This document shows positions 1 to 10,273 of a stretch of DNA of 39,944 nt, in pieces. A model generated the notes under the pieces. The model was not told where the DNA came from, did not search any database, and saw only the letters and a list, made by a program, of their open reading frames with translations. The translations under genes and the position numbers were made by a program. The stretch covers positions 1 to 39,944 of the forward strand of contig JBNGIS010010026.1 of assembly GCA_049999725.1 (NCBI GenBank), given 5' to 3'. The stretch's first letter is position 1. Each line of letters starts with the position of its first letter. Source of the DNA: Haplomitrium mnioides. Taxonomy: Eukaryota > Marchantiophyta > Haplomitriopsida > Calobryales.

Positions 1-54
1 AGGACTGTCTTCGAGAGGTGGAAGTTAATCCAACCTCTTCCAAGCTTCCAGAAG
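1..54 (+). repeat. LTR fragment flanking Element 1
   Basis: This scrap resembles the stretch at about 2655-2705 inside the Element 1 LTR and its counterpart near 13155-13205, in the same orientation (shared features: GAGGTGGAAGTTAA followed by ACCTC and TTCCAAGC). It ends exactly where a TGTCA LTR terminus begins. The simplest reading is that Element 1 inserted into an older LTR of its own family. The rest of that host LTR lies outside the window to the left. No resumed copy is recognisable at the right end of Element 1. Confidence 0.5.
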
Positions 55-629
55 TGTCAGTCGGGTTTGAAGGTACTTCGTGTAATATTTTCAAAAAAAA
101 TCTAGGAATTAAGTGAGAAGCCATGCAAATTTTGGGTTTTGGGGTCAAACGAGCTTCCAATGAACATCAAAATGACTCAAGACATGCTTAGAAAGAAGGG
201 AGGATCGAGGTTATAAGCCATGGATGGAAAGGTTGAGAAGCAACAAAGGAAACCAGAGTAGGGCAGAATGTGGAAGAGAGAGCAGAAAGGACAGAGATGG
301 AGGAAATCTTAGGCAGAAAAAACGAAAAGCAAGCATCAAGATTCACTTCAAACCTGTTGAGGTGGATCAAAGGGGAGGATTGCTATCAAGGAGAGACAAG
401 GGAGACAAAGTTCACGGCTATAGGTGCAGAAATGGGCAAGAATGGAAAAAAGGGGTGGAAGTCGGGATGCAAAACGGAGGAGCCAACAGTTTTAACCATT
501 GCATCCTCAATTCGTGACTATTTGAGGCATGTAATAGCTTGATAGAGAAAAGAGCTTGAGGAAATTGCAGTGGAATTTGAATCAAAGAGAATAAAGCAAA
601 AATAGGGAAGAACAACCTTCCGGAAGTTA

Positions 630-930
630 ACCAATGCCATAGTCCGAAGGAGGTCGACGGTCGCAGTCCAAGGTCCAGAGTCCAAGGAGATATGAAGTCT
701 TCTGTTCAACGGTTGCAGTCCGATGGAGGGAGTCTGAAGTCTTTTGTTCTACGGTTGCTGCCTGAAGTCTTCTATTCGATGGTCGTAGTCTGATGGAAGG
801 GTCCAAAGTCCGTAACCCGAAGGAGTCCGAGGTATGCAGTCCCAAGGAGGCCGACGATTGTAGTCCAATGGAGGGAGCATGAGGTATAGAGTCTGAAGGA
901 GGCCGATGGTCGTAGTCCGATAAAGGGAGT
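630..930 (+). repeat. Short GTCCGAAGGAGGCCGACGG-type tandem repeats in LTR
   Basis: Irregular repeats built on AGTCCGA, GGAGGCCGACGGT and GAAGTCTTCTGTTC run through this block. The matching block in the 3' LTR is at about 10045-10278 and resumes at 11315-11435 after the inserted solo LTR. Period is variable, so this is an eroded minisatellite. The open frames on the opposite strand here are by-products of the repeat. Confidence 0.7.
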
Positions 931-1094
931 CCATGAGTCTTCACAGAGAGGTGGCGGGCCTCCGTAGGGCTGAACGAGACTCAACATCCCTAAGTGAGGA
1001 GCCCGGTTAAGTGGGTTGCGAGTGATCTTCCGACGTGAAGCGCCTACTTAACAGCGATCCATTGGGAATCCAACCAGAAGGGCGAGGAGGGATC

Positions 1095-1400
1095 AGCCGA
1101 AAGGGCGATCTATCGACGGTCTGGCCAGAAGAACAAGGAGTGCAGAAAGAGTGATATATCGACGGTCCGACCAAAGGAGGAACAAGGGGTGCCGAAAGGG
1201 CAATCTATCAACGGTCCGGCCGGAAGAACAAGGAGTGCCGAAATGTCGATCTATTGACGGTTCGGCCGGAAGAACAAGGAGGGCCGAAACAATGATTCAT
1301 CGATGGTCCGACTAGAGGAGGAACAAGGAGTGCTAAAAGAGTGATCTATCGACGGTCTGGCCAAAAGAACAAGTAGTACCAAAACAACAATCTATCGAAG
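1095..1400 (+). repeat. 48-51 bp tandem repeats in LTR
   Basis: About six copies of a unit containing GATCTATCGACGGTC, a variable GGCCAGAAG part and AACAAGGAGTGCCGAAA. The homologous block in the 3' LTR is 11600-11905. Because 48 and 51 are multiples of three, the 3' LTR copy gives a 139-residue repetitive open frame. I do not regard that as a gene: the same sequence is broken in the 5' LTR, and the units vary freely. Confidence 0.8.
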
Positions 1401-1404
1401 ATCC

Positions 1405-1850
1405 GGCGTTCGAGAAATCCAACAAGCTACCCCGAAGTGCCACGTGTCCAAGGAGGCGACGTCCAACGTCGTTTTCCATAAGGAAGTTGGACCGTCACCA
1501 TTGACCAACAATGCGAAGTTGACTTGCAGTTCCGAGGAATCTCACGGGGTGGCAAGTCCAAGGAATCCAACGGGCTGCCCTAAATTGCCATGATTCCGCT
1601 GTCCGATGTCCAAGGAATCCAACAAGCTACCCCAAAGTCCCACGTGCCCGAGGAGGCGCTGTCTGACGTCGTTTTCCACAGGGAAGTTGGACCGTCACCT
1701 TTTACCAAAAATCCAAAGGTCACCAGCAGGTTCGAGGAATCTCACGGGGTGGCGAGTACGGGGAATCCAATAGGCTACCCTAAAGCGCCATGTGTCCACT
1801 GTCCGATGTCCGAGGAATCTCACGGGTTTACGAAGAATAGAACATGCCAC
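1405..1850 (+). repeat. ~200 bp tandem repeats with TTCC...GGAAGTTGGACCGTC core
   Basis: Two and a bit copies of a ~200-bp unit: GAATCCAAC..GGCTACCCC, GCCACGTGTCC, ACGTCGTTTTCC, GGAAGTTGGACCGTCACC, GAGGAATCTCACGGGGTGGC. The counterpart in the 3' LTR is 11915-12410. Related units, in the same + strand direction, fill the LTR parts at 14300-14500, 25640-25870, 30000-30600, 33950-34830 and 39250-39944. Confidence 0.75.
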
Positions 1851-3590
1851 GTACCAGATGCTCTATTTCAGCTGGATCTTATGGACTGTCAAGCTAGAAA
1901 AAGGGAAAATCCAAAGGAAAAGGTATGTCTCTTCAAACGTCTATTACCAGACCTAGAGATGTCAAATTTGCGTGAAATCAGTCTTATTGGGAAGAGGATG
2001 ATAAAGAAAAGTTGTTGGCACCCATTTCAGACTTAGAATCTTGAAAGAAACCCATTTGCGGGTTGTGTGAAAATGCGAGATGCACCCTTCAGTCGTTAGA
2101 TAAGAGAAACAATGACCTTCAAGGAAGGGCAGTGACGAAACATCAAGGCTTTGGGGGAGGGGTAACAAGCATAGGGATAGAATACCTCACTTTGAAGCTA
2201 TGGGGACTGATGATTTTATGCAGAGAGAGTAGCAAGATACGGAAGAGAGAGTTCTAGTGAGACCAATGGTGAAGTGGATGTACTCGTGAAGGAAAGCAAT
2301 CATAGGGTGAAGGTGGACTTAGGAGGTGCTGGGAATCGTTGAGCAAGAGGCTCTAGAGGCTCAGACTTCTCAAGTGGATTCATCTTCGAAGGCAGACCAA
2401 CATTTGGAGGTGGACCAATACTTAGAAGAGAGGAGAATTCTTTCAGTTTGTATTTCATGAGGGGCAGCCAAGGGGGGTCTTGGTGTCGTCTTAGCTTTGG
2501 TTTGTGCAGAAGATCAGTCCCAGAAGCATCAGGAGAGTGTTGTTGGTGTTACAATCTTGTCGAGAAGGGAGAGGAGTGGCCACGTTAGTGCATGCACACT
2601 GCGGGAAAGATCCAGTCGATTCTCGGGTGGAGTGGATGATCCAGCAGCTGAGAGGGCTATCTTCCAGAGGTGGAAGTTTAATAAGACCTCCTTCGAGCCT
2701 GAGGAAGTAAATTCAAGGCTTCTAGCGATGGAAGTTAAAAACTATCTCGACAGGATGTGTGAGTGGAGAGAGAGTGGTAGTGTCAAAAATGTTTATGGTG
2801 TTGTTGTCTTTGCAGAGTGAAGACTCAAACTTAGAACACAGACTTTGAACCTCTGTCTGGAACTTCAACGAATAGGGGATTGTGTTAAGAAGGCTGAGGC
2901 AGATCCCTGGAGAGAATTCGGGCTGGCTTGGGAGAAAAAACAAGGGCTACAATACTTACAATTCTGGTCGGGCTAAAGTATTGGTGATAATTTGCTGCTT
3001 AATAGTATGGAGGTGATGCTAGGAGAGTGAGGAAGAGAGAAAGATAGTTATACACATGTCTAGGAGGGCTAATAGGTGGGGTTCCACACTTGGGTTGTAG
3101 TTTCTATTTTGTTGAGAGATTAAACCAAATAGCTCTTCTTTGTTGGCGTGCTAGAGTAGTTGACCTTGTTGACATTTTAGTGATTGGGGGAGTGATTATC
3201 CTTGGTTGTGCTAAGATGCAACCTGTAGGAGAATGCTGCAAGTTCATTCTTGTGCAATAATTGCATACACCCTTATTCATAGGAGGTGACATTGAATATC
3301 TACAACCAGATTTACATCAAGCACAATATTGGTTTGTACCCCGAAGTCAATTGAGTTGTGGTTGCTCTGTGTGTGGTGGAAAAGAATGTAGGCCTGACTT
3401 GTGCTTGGGTGGGTTGAGATTAGTGTGGAAATGCAAGGTGGGAAGTTTGGGATTGTTAAGACCCGAATTCACTAACAAAGGTTCTAGGGCTGTCTCATTA
3501 AAGAGCTCGGTTGTTCTTTGTCCCTCCTTTTCTATGAAATAGTATCAAGTGGGTGTTAAGAAAGGAGAAAAATGCGTGACATAGGTTTTC

Positions 3591-3610
3591 TTGGTGCTAG
3601 AAGGAGGGCC
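3591..3610 (+). other. Primer-binding site of Element 1
   Basis: TTGGTGCTAGAAGGAGGGCC begins 9 nt after the LTR end at 3581, the place where a tRNA primes minus-strand DNA synthesis. The related Element 2 has TTTTTGGCGCTAGAATGAG in the equivalent place on the minus strand, so GGYGCTAGAA is conserved between the two. I cannot name the primer tRNA with confidence. Confidence 0.6.
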
Positions 3611-3854
3611 AAGGTTTGAATAAACCTCAGATGAACTTGGAACCAAAGAGTCACCTTGCAAAGGCCAAGGTCACCAAAAGGATGAAGGCATAAGGGTTGG
3701 GGAACCATGAACTATTAAGTGGTGCTTATACCTTCTCCTCACATCCCTTGACTAGAAAAAGGGAAAAGGTGAGAAGAGATGTGTAGGAGGGCATTGAATT
3801 GTAGGTAGAGTTAGCCCCACCCATCACTGTGATGGCCAATCTAGTATCCCTACG
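3611..3854 (+). other. Untranslated leader of Element 1
   Basis: This lies between the PBS and the first recognisable gag reading. It is purine-rich with repeated AAGG and CCAAGG words. I see no gene or repeat in it. In LTR elements this segment normally carries packaging signals, but none can be identified by eye. Confidence 0.4.
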
Positions 3855-5640
3855 GGACTTCAGGGCAGATTTAAGTATAGGACCTTCAAAGGTTGAGCCA
3901 AAGAGGACCTCAATGCCTGGTTGGATGATATAGAGAACATTGCTGATGCCAATGGGAAGAGTAATGTGAAGATCAGTATCCTGCCTGCAGTGTTGAAAGG
4001 AGAAGCCGAACCTTGGTACAAACACCTACCAAAGAACATAAAAAGGGACAGGGGAGCCTTCAAGGTTGCCTTTGTGTTAGAATTCAGAAAGATTGGGGAG
4101 GAGACAGAGGCTCTTATCTGGATGGGGCAACTTTGAATGAAGAAGAAAGAATCGGTGAGGAAGTTCTTACAAAGGTTCAAGAAGGTGGCAAGGAAGCTGA
4201 ACCCACCTACCACAGATGGGATGCTGATCTCATGGTTCCTGGCAGCCTTGCCCCGGGAGATAGGGATATGGGTGAGGCAAACTAACCCTCAAGATCTACA
4301 AACCGCAATGACTGCCGCCCAATCCCATGTTAAAGCTGCCATCAATAGCTCTCGAAACAAGTCAAGAGCTAAGTATGAGTCGGAGGATTCTTCAAAAAGC
4401 TCAGATAGTGATGAGGAGTCTGAAAAGTGCTCTGCATCCACCTCAGAGAGTGAGGTTGACTCAGAGAGTAGTAGTTCAAGTGAGGACATGTCGTCAAGAA
4501 GAAAGAAGAAGAAGAAGCGGAAAAAGAAGAAGAGGGAGGTCAAGGAAAGGAAAGACCGACTATTCCACTACCAAAATGACAATAAGAAAAGGAGATCAAG
4601 GAAAGGACTGAACCGAGAACCGGAATGGGAGCCGAGCAAAAGGAAAGGGGGGAAAGACCCGCTGGAAGAGTTGAGCGCAAAGATGGAGGCCATGAACATA
4701 CTCCTCATTGGAATCAAACCAGAATCCGACCAGGAGGGTGGGTGTATGGTGTATCAAGTGTAACAAGCATGGACATTCTCCTCAAGAGTGCCCTACTGAA
4801 GCCATCACCATTCATTATGTGAGGCAAGAGCCCCCGGAATACATACAAGAAGAAGTGGAATATATTCAAGAGGAGGCACTGGAAACTATATACCAGATCA
4901 ACAGTGGACCCCGTTCCCTCCTAGAGAGACTTGCAGGCATAGGGGCTGGGCAATCAAGTGGTTGGGCTACAAATAGGCCGCCAAGAACGACCATCATGGT
5001 GTGTTGGAGCTGTGGTCAGCCAGTGCACATATCGCCTAACTGCCTTGAGGCAAGGAAACAAAATCATAGGCAGCCGGCGGCATTATGCTTTCAGTGTAAG
5101 AAGAATGGACATGTAGTTGTGAATTGTCCCCTCAATAAGAGGCCAGAAGTAGCCTCCAATGCAAGTGGGAATCCGCCGCCGCCGGCAGTAATCAACTTGA
5201 TAGCTTTGGAATGGGCTGAGGCTATGAATTAGGAACTTGAAGAGGAGGAAGTTGCACTGCTAGGTTGGGAGACCCCTACACTAGAGGACTGCTACCAGGT
5301 GGTGACCAAATCGGGAGCCAAGTCCAGAAGGAAGGACAAGCACAAGAACGAGCGAAAGGCTGAGAAGGCGAAGGTTCAACGGTCACCATCGTTGAGTGAC
5401 TCAGACTACCAGCAGGATAATCCCAAATGGTTTTATCCAAAGCAGTAGGAGGAGGTGAGGAGGTAGCTCGTGACCCTAGACGTCGCTGAAGAAAAGGATG
5501 AAGCCACTCAAACCATGAGGGAGGTCGAGAGGCAGCAATAGCGGGAGGAATCGAAAGAGCTCAAGGAACTTCTATCATCTACAGCTGAGGCGCCAAAACC
5601 TAACCCTTATAGCATTCACGCTGATGTCCGGGACTGCTCT
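3855..5640 (+). pseudogene. gag: gag polyprotein, frameshifted (Element 1)
   Basis: Gag forms the virus-like particle and binds RNA. From about 3855 frame 3 reads a gag core: LNAWLDDIENIADANG, then ILPAVLKGEAEPWYKHLP, which matches the hydrophobic-to-tryptophan pattern of retrotransposon Gag. A TGA at 4134-4136 interrupts it. The frame then gives a Ser/Glu/Asp-rich tract followed by a Lys/Arg run (4380-4540). Between about 4690 and 4745 the reading switches to frame 1, which encodes three CX2CX4HX4C zinc knuckles starting at 4750 (CIKCNKHGHSPQEC), 5002 (CWSCGQPVHISPNC) and 5086 (CFQCKKNGHVVVNC). Downstream, stops at about 5230, 5446, 5464 and 5539 break a Lys-rich tail; several sit where CAG or CAA would fit. 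The true start codon is uncertain. Confidence 0.85.
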
Positions 5641-6235
5641 GACATAGCCATTGTGGGGCAATTAATCAAAGATAGCCCGTTGTACAGAAGACAACTGAGG
5701 GAGTTGTTGATGGGAGCCCAAAGGCGGAAAAGACTACCTCAAATGGGTGTCTCAGTAGAGCTACGGTGGGTATGTGAAGACAAGGGTGCCCGAGAGATTG
5801 ATATCGAGATCGTTGGGTGTACACTATCTTTGGAACCGGTAGATGAGGGAGCGGGTGTCAATATTATAGCTGAGGAGACTACCCACAAATTGAGTTTCAG
5901 AGACTTCCAACCTACCGTTCAAATAATGAGATTAGTAGACGAGTCCCAAGTCAAGCCCTCGGGCGCTCTCTTGTAAGTATCTACTACCATTGGTGGCAAG
6001 GAGTTTCGACTGAATTATTTGGTGATGCAACCAGCATGAGCATCCCCTTTCCTCGTACTAATTGGGAGGCCTTGGCTGTACGGGGCTAGAGTCATGCATA
6101 ACTGGAGGAACTCTACACTAGTCTTTGGTCCAAAGAGAACGATAGTGCACTATGGACTGGTGCTACACCAAGGGGAGACGCAACCTGAAACGGAGTATGA
6201 AAGTGAATGGTCAGCAGAAGAGGCAGAGGATTAAG
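5641..6235 (+). pseudogene. Aspartic protease domain (Element 1)
   Basis: Same frame as the end of gag. The active-site region reads PVDEGAGVNIIAEETTHKL, which fits the D-x-G-A motif of retropepsin-like proteases in plant Ty3/gypsy elements. The usual flap and the LIGRPWLYGARVMHNW stretch (about 6058-6105) follow, the latter being the hydrophobic-Gly-Arg-Pro-Trp-Leu motif near the domain end. TAA at about 5974 and TGA at about 6037 break the frame. The enzyme would cut the Gag-Pol polyprotein. The long open piece is 5653-5976. Decayed, but the domain call is firm because of its place between the zinc knuckles and RT. Confidence 0.8.
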
Positions 6236-6600
6236 AGTACCATTATTGGGTTCAGGTGGTCGGCGAAGCCACGGAGGAAGATCTGCAGGCGGGGAGCATG
6301 GAAGCCAAATCTGGCAAGGAGGAGACAATAGGGAGTTGGGTGACTGGTGGGAGTACAGGATCCAACCTAAAAGAAGGTAACCATCTGTAATCCTACCTTG
6401 GTACAAGGTGGGTTGCGTGTGGCCACTCTAGATAGAGTGGGCAACCCACACTTGAGGAATGAGATAGGGGTGGTAGGAATAGAGCAACATCGAGAGGTGA
6501 TTGTTCATAAGGGACAAGCATTCCAAGTAGGGTTTGGCCTACCAGTAGTTCCGGAGCAAGCCTTGATTTAGACCCTAACAAACTTCAACGACACTTTTTC
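6236..6600 (+). other. Protease-RT spacer of Element 1
   Basis: An acidic coding-like stretch (ETEYESEWSAEEAED, then a stop, then EYHYWVQVVGEATEEDLQ) continues from the protease frame and then is lost among stops. A related stretch (GECATETHHL, stop, EEELPEDHYW) occurs on the minus strand of Element 2 near 27330, and the 3' part (GGTTGGTGT... near 6440 to 6600) matches Element 4 at about 38540-38800 on the minus strand. It is therefore a family feature of unknown function. Confidence 0.55.
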
Positions 6601-6616
6601 TTAAAGCCACACAGAC

Positions 6617-7435
6617 TTGAAGGGAGTTCAGAGGGAGTTGGGGGAGCATCACATTGACCTAGAACCCATGGCTGTATCGGTAAGGCAGCGCCAATATCGA
6701 ATGAATCTCAAGTTCTCTTTAATACAGGATGAGGAAATAGACAAGTTTTTTGAGGCTGGCTTCATTTACCCAATCTTGAACAGCGAATGGGTGTCTCTTT
6801 TGGTGGTGGTACCCAAGCAGATTGGATTGGACGGCAAACAAAACATTAGGGTGTGCCAAGACTTTTGGAAGCTAAATGAGGCAACTAAGAAAGACTATTA
6901 CCCTCTGCCATTCACAGATGGGGTGTTGGACTTAGTGGCAAGGCATGAAGTCTACAGTTTCATGGATAGTTATTCCGGATACAATCAAATATGGATCAGG
7001 GAGGAGGACCAGTTGAAAACAACATTCACCATGAAGAGGGGGGTGTTTGCTTTCAGAAGAATGCCATTTGGGTTGTATAATGCGTGAGGGACCTTTCAAA
7101 AGACGATGATGAATATTTTCCATGATTATTTGAGGAAGTTTTTGGAGATTTTCATAGATGACTTTGTGGTGTATGGGAGAACGTGTGATCACGAGTAGGA
7201 TGTGAGGCTCACCTTCCAGTGTTGTTGGGAAACAAGGTTGAGGTTGCACTTTAGGAAATGCTTCTTTGGAGTCAAGGAGGGCATACTCTTAAGCCACCGA
7301 GTATCATATCAGAGAATCAAAGTGGACCAAGAGAAGGTAAGTAATTGGATAAGAGTAACCTTCCTCACTAATCTGAAGGCGGTGCAGGGTTTTCTCGGTT
7401 GTGTAGGGTATTATAGGAGATTCATTGCCTAGTTC
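6617..7435 (+). pseudogene. pol: Reverse transcriptase domain (Element 1)
   Basis: Frame 2. In order: EAGFIYPILNSEWVSLLVVV, IRVCQDFWKLNEATKKDYY, PLPFTDGVLDLV, YSFMDSYSGYNQI, KTTFTMKRGVFAFRRMPFGL, then EIFIDDFVVYG at about 7147-7180 carrying the two catalytic aspartates of the xxDD box, then FFGVKEGILLSHRV and VQGFLGCVGYYRRFI. These are the conserved RT blocks of Ty3/gypsy; the F-I-D-D-F form of the box is seen in non-chromoviral plant lineages. TGA at 7085, TAG at about 7197 and TAG at about 7432 interrupt it. The catalytic core is otherwise complete. The frame differs from the protease upstream, so a frameshift lies between about 6240 and 6600. Confidence 0.92.
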
Positions 7436-7990
7436 GCACTAGTAGCGTTGCCTCTCACACGAATGACCACGGTTGGCAATGACTTTGAGCTCACACGAGA
7501 AACGTTGTCCAGTTTTAATGAGCTAAAGAGGAGGCTCGCAAATGACCTCGTGCTCATACCGCCTAATTAGGGGTAGGAGTTTCACATCATGATTGATGTG
7601 TCAGGGTTCTATATAGGTGCAGTACTTAGATGAAGAGGGTCGGGACTATCCAATTTACTTTGCTAGTAGATTGTTGTATTCCGTAGAGAAGAACTACTCA
7701 ACAATAGACCAGGAGGCCGTGGGAATCATATACTCGCTAAAGAAAATTCCGGTACTATCTGCTCCACTACAAGGTGATATTTCATATAGATCACAATGCT
7801 CTTAAGTACATGGTTAACAAACATGACATGATAGGGAGGATTGCGAGGTGGATGCTCCTCCTCCAAGAGTTCAATTTCGATGTGCGAGTCAAACCAGGGA
7901 AGAAGCATCTCAATGCAAATTTCTTCTCTAGGATGGACGGGCTTGTCAATGCAAATGAGGTAGATGACAGTTTTCTAGATGAGGATCTGT
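7436..7990 (+). pseudogene. pol: RNase H domain, two frameshifts (Element 1)
   Basis: RNase H removes RNA from the RNA:DNA hybrid. The frame-2 reading reaches FHIMIDVSGFYIGAVL (catalytic Asp in DVSG) near 7585-7630. It then shifts to frame 3 for EEGRDYPIYFASRLLYSVEK and NYSTIDQEAVGIIYSLKK (catalytic Glu in DQEA), and shifts again near 7755 to frame 1 for IFHIDHNALKYMVNK (catalytic Asp in IDHN). Motif order and spacing fit the Ty3/gypsy RNase H. The C-terminal QEFNFDVRVKPGKKHLNAN leads into the integrase linker without a break. Confidence 0.88.
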
Positions 7991-9278
7991 TTCATGTCAC
8001 AAGGGGGAAGCCCACAAAATATTCTAGCATCATGCAATTCCTTCTTTTTGCACAATTACCGAAGGGCAGCAGCAAGGAAGTAGCGGCAGTCTTCCTTCGG
8101 AAGGTGAGGCCTTATTTGATGATAAAGGGGGTGCTACATAAGCAAGGGATGGATGGAACACTCATGAGGTGCTTAGAGAAGGATCAAGCCACGGTGGTGA
8201 TGAGGGCACTACATGGAGAGGATGTGGGTGGCCACTTCGCGGCAGAAACCATAGTACGGAAGGTGTTGAGCGTAGGGTACTGGTGGCGTACCTTGCATAG
8301 GGATGTGTATTTCTTTATGAAGAAATGTGACTCCTGTCAAAGGATAGGGAAACCAACGGCCTCTCAACATCACCCGTTGGATCCAATTATCCTGTTGGCG
8401 CTTTTTGAGAAGTGGGGTATTGACTTCATTGGACCAATCGCACCCTCCACCTATTGGCTACCGACTACACGACTAACTGGGTCGAAGCAAGGGCCACCCA
8501 AAAGGATAGTGCGAGAACGGTCGCAACCGTCTTATAAGAGCAGGTTTTTTGCAGGTTTGGGGCACCATTGGAGCTGGTCAATGACCAAGGCACACACTTT
8601 GTGAACCGATTCATGCAAGATTTAACAAGCTAGTATTTGATCAAGCATCGTCGGACGACAACTTATCATCCGAAGGCCAATGGGCTAACAGAGAGAGAAA
8701 ACAGAATAATGGGGAAAATCCTCAGCATGTCAGTGGCTGCCAACAAGGCAGATTGGGATCTGAAGTTGCTTACCGCAACCCACGCTTACAATCTGGCCTA
8801 CAAGACTACAATATGCCACTGCCCCTACTTTGTGGTTTTCGGGCAGCATGCCCTGGTACCTCTAGAATTCCACGTGCTGATGGCGATGGTGGTAGTTGAA
8901 GAGAGGTTGGGGGGAAACCAGAGTAGAAGAGAGAGAATACATCACCAGGAGGCGTTGGAGGAGATGCGAGTACAGGCCCAATGACTGTTGGAGCACCAAT
9001 AGGAGTTGAGAAAAAAACAACATGACAAAGGACTCAAACCGATGGATATGCGAGACGGGTATCTAGTGCTATTATATGATAGAAGGGTGATGCACTTTCC
9101 CAACAAGTTGCACACCAAGTGGATGGGACCGTTCATGCTCACTAAGCTGCATTCAAACGGGTCGACATAGCTGGAGACTTTGGAAGTAGAGAAGATCACC
9201 AATCTGGTACACTATGATCGACTCAAGAAATATGTCAGTAAGGAGCACGATGAGAGAGAAGCAATAGAGACTCACTAG
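7991..9278 (+). pseudogene. pol: Integrase (Element 1)
   Basis: Frame 1 gives the HHCC zinc-binding domain: HGEDVGGHFAAETIVRKVLS, then KKCDSCQRIGKP. The catalytic core starts with WGIDFIGPIAP, whose Asp is at 8422. A frameshift near 8450 moves to frame 3, where LVNDQGTHF has Asp at 8583 and GLTERENRI has Glu at 8691. These are 35 residues apart, the DD35E spacing. The post-core part FVVFGQHALVP, then LHTKWMGPFML and VHYDRLKKYVS, ends at TAG 9276-9278. I see no chromodomain after it. All three catalytic residues survive but no single frame carries them. TAG/TGA stops at about 8634, 8982 and 8997 add to the damage. Confidence 0.92.
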
Positions 9279-9449
9279 TCTCAGGGTTCTCAAACATGTA
9301 CAGGTGGTAACCAGCAAAAGGATAGAACGAGACAGAATGTAAATAACTAGCATTTTGTAATTAAGTATAGCGGAGAACAACAAGGAAATGCATCCAAAGA
9401 GTTATCTAATTGAAGGCCAGACGGATGTTTGCGGAGACATTGCACAGTT
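9279..9449 (+). other. 3' untranslated stretch of Element 1
   Basis: Between the integrase stop and the polypurine tract. No open frame, repeat or RNA gene is visible. It probably holds only the 3' untranslated part of the element's transcript. Confidence 0.4.
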
Positions 9450-9462
9450 AAAAGAAGAGTCA
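9450..9462 (+). other. Polypurine tract of Element 1
   Basis: TAAAAGAAGAGTCA lies directly before the 3' LTR start. It matches the minus-strand PPTs of Element 4 (AAAGGGGGAGTTA) and Element 2 (AAAAGGAGAGTTA), each directly before TGTCA. The purine run resists RNase H and primes plus-strand synthesis. Confidence 0.7.
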
Positions 9463-10273
9463 TATCACCCGGGTTTGAAGGTACTTTGTATAATATTTTC
9501 AAAAAAAATTCAAAAATTAAGTGAGAAACCATGCAGATTCTGGGTTTTGGGGTCACACGGGCTTCAAATGAACATGAAAAGGACTCAAGACATGCTTAGA
9601 GAGAAGGGAAGGATCGAGGTCACAAGCCATGGATGGAAAGGTTGGGGAGAAACAAAGGAGACTAGAGTGGGGCAGAATGTGGAAGAGAGAGCAGAAAGGA
9701 CAAAGACGGAGGAAACCTTAGGCAAAATAAAAGAAAAGCAAGCATGAAGATTCACTTCAAACCTGTTGAGAAGGATCATAGGGGAGGATTGCTATCAAGG
9801 CCAGACAAGAGAGACACAGTTTACGGCCATAGGTGCAGAAATGGGCAAGAACGGAGGAAAGAGGTGGAAGTCGGGATGCAGAATGGAGGAGCCAATAGTT
9901 TTGACCATTGCATCTTCAATTTGTGACCAAATGTTTGAGGCGTGCAATAGCTTGATAGAGAGAGGACCTTGAGGCAATCACAGTGCAATTTGAATTGAAG
10001 AGAATAAAGCTGAAACAAAGAAGAATGATCTTCTAGAAGTTTTTCGATGGCCGTAGTCCAAAGGAGGCCGACGGTTGTAGTCCAAGGTCCGAAGTCCGAG
10101 GGGGTTCTAAGTCTTCTGTTCGACGGAGGCAGTGCGAGGTACACAGCCCAAAGGAAGTCAATGGTCACAGTTTGATGGAGGGAGTATGAAGTCTTCTGCT
10201 CGACGGTCGCAGTCCAATGGGAGGGTCCGAAGTCCGTAGTCCGACGGTCACAATCCAAAGTCTGCAGTCCGAG

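Larger units (their letters stand above)
55..3581 (+). repeat. 5' LTR of Element 1 (3527 bp)
   Basis: Starts TGTCAGTCGGG and ends GCGTGACA, the TG...CA form of an LTR, followed by a primer-binding site 9 nt later. Positions 55 to about 3206 repeat in direct orientation from 9463 to 13711. The last ~120 bp (from about 3460, with the shared words CTCATTAAAGA and GCGTGACA) match the ends of the minus-strand LTRs at 23151, 28410 and 32611. Inside are three tandem-repeat blocks (about 630-930, 1095-1400, 1405-1850) and a less repetitive 3' half (1900-3581). The short open frames inside are repeat shadows. LTRs carry the element's promoter and polyadenylation signals, but I cannot place a convincing TATA box here. 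Confidence 0.85.

Noticed and set aside
1590-2036. 148-codon + strand frame in the 5' LTR
   Set aside because: It crosses repeat units and the 3' LTR copy does not keep it open; no recognisable domain.
4327-4611. 94-codon frame overlapping gag in another phase
   Set aside because: Shadow of the gag Ser/Glu and Lys/Arg tract, whose A/G-rich codons stay open in several frames.
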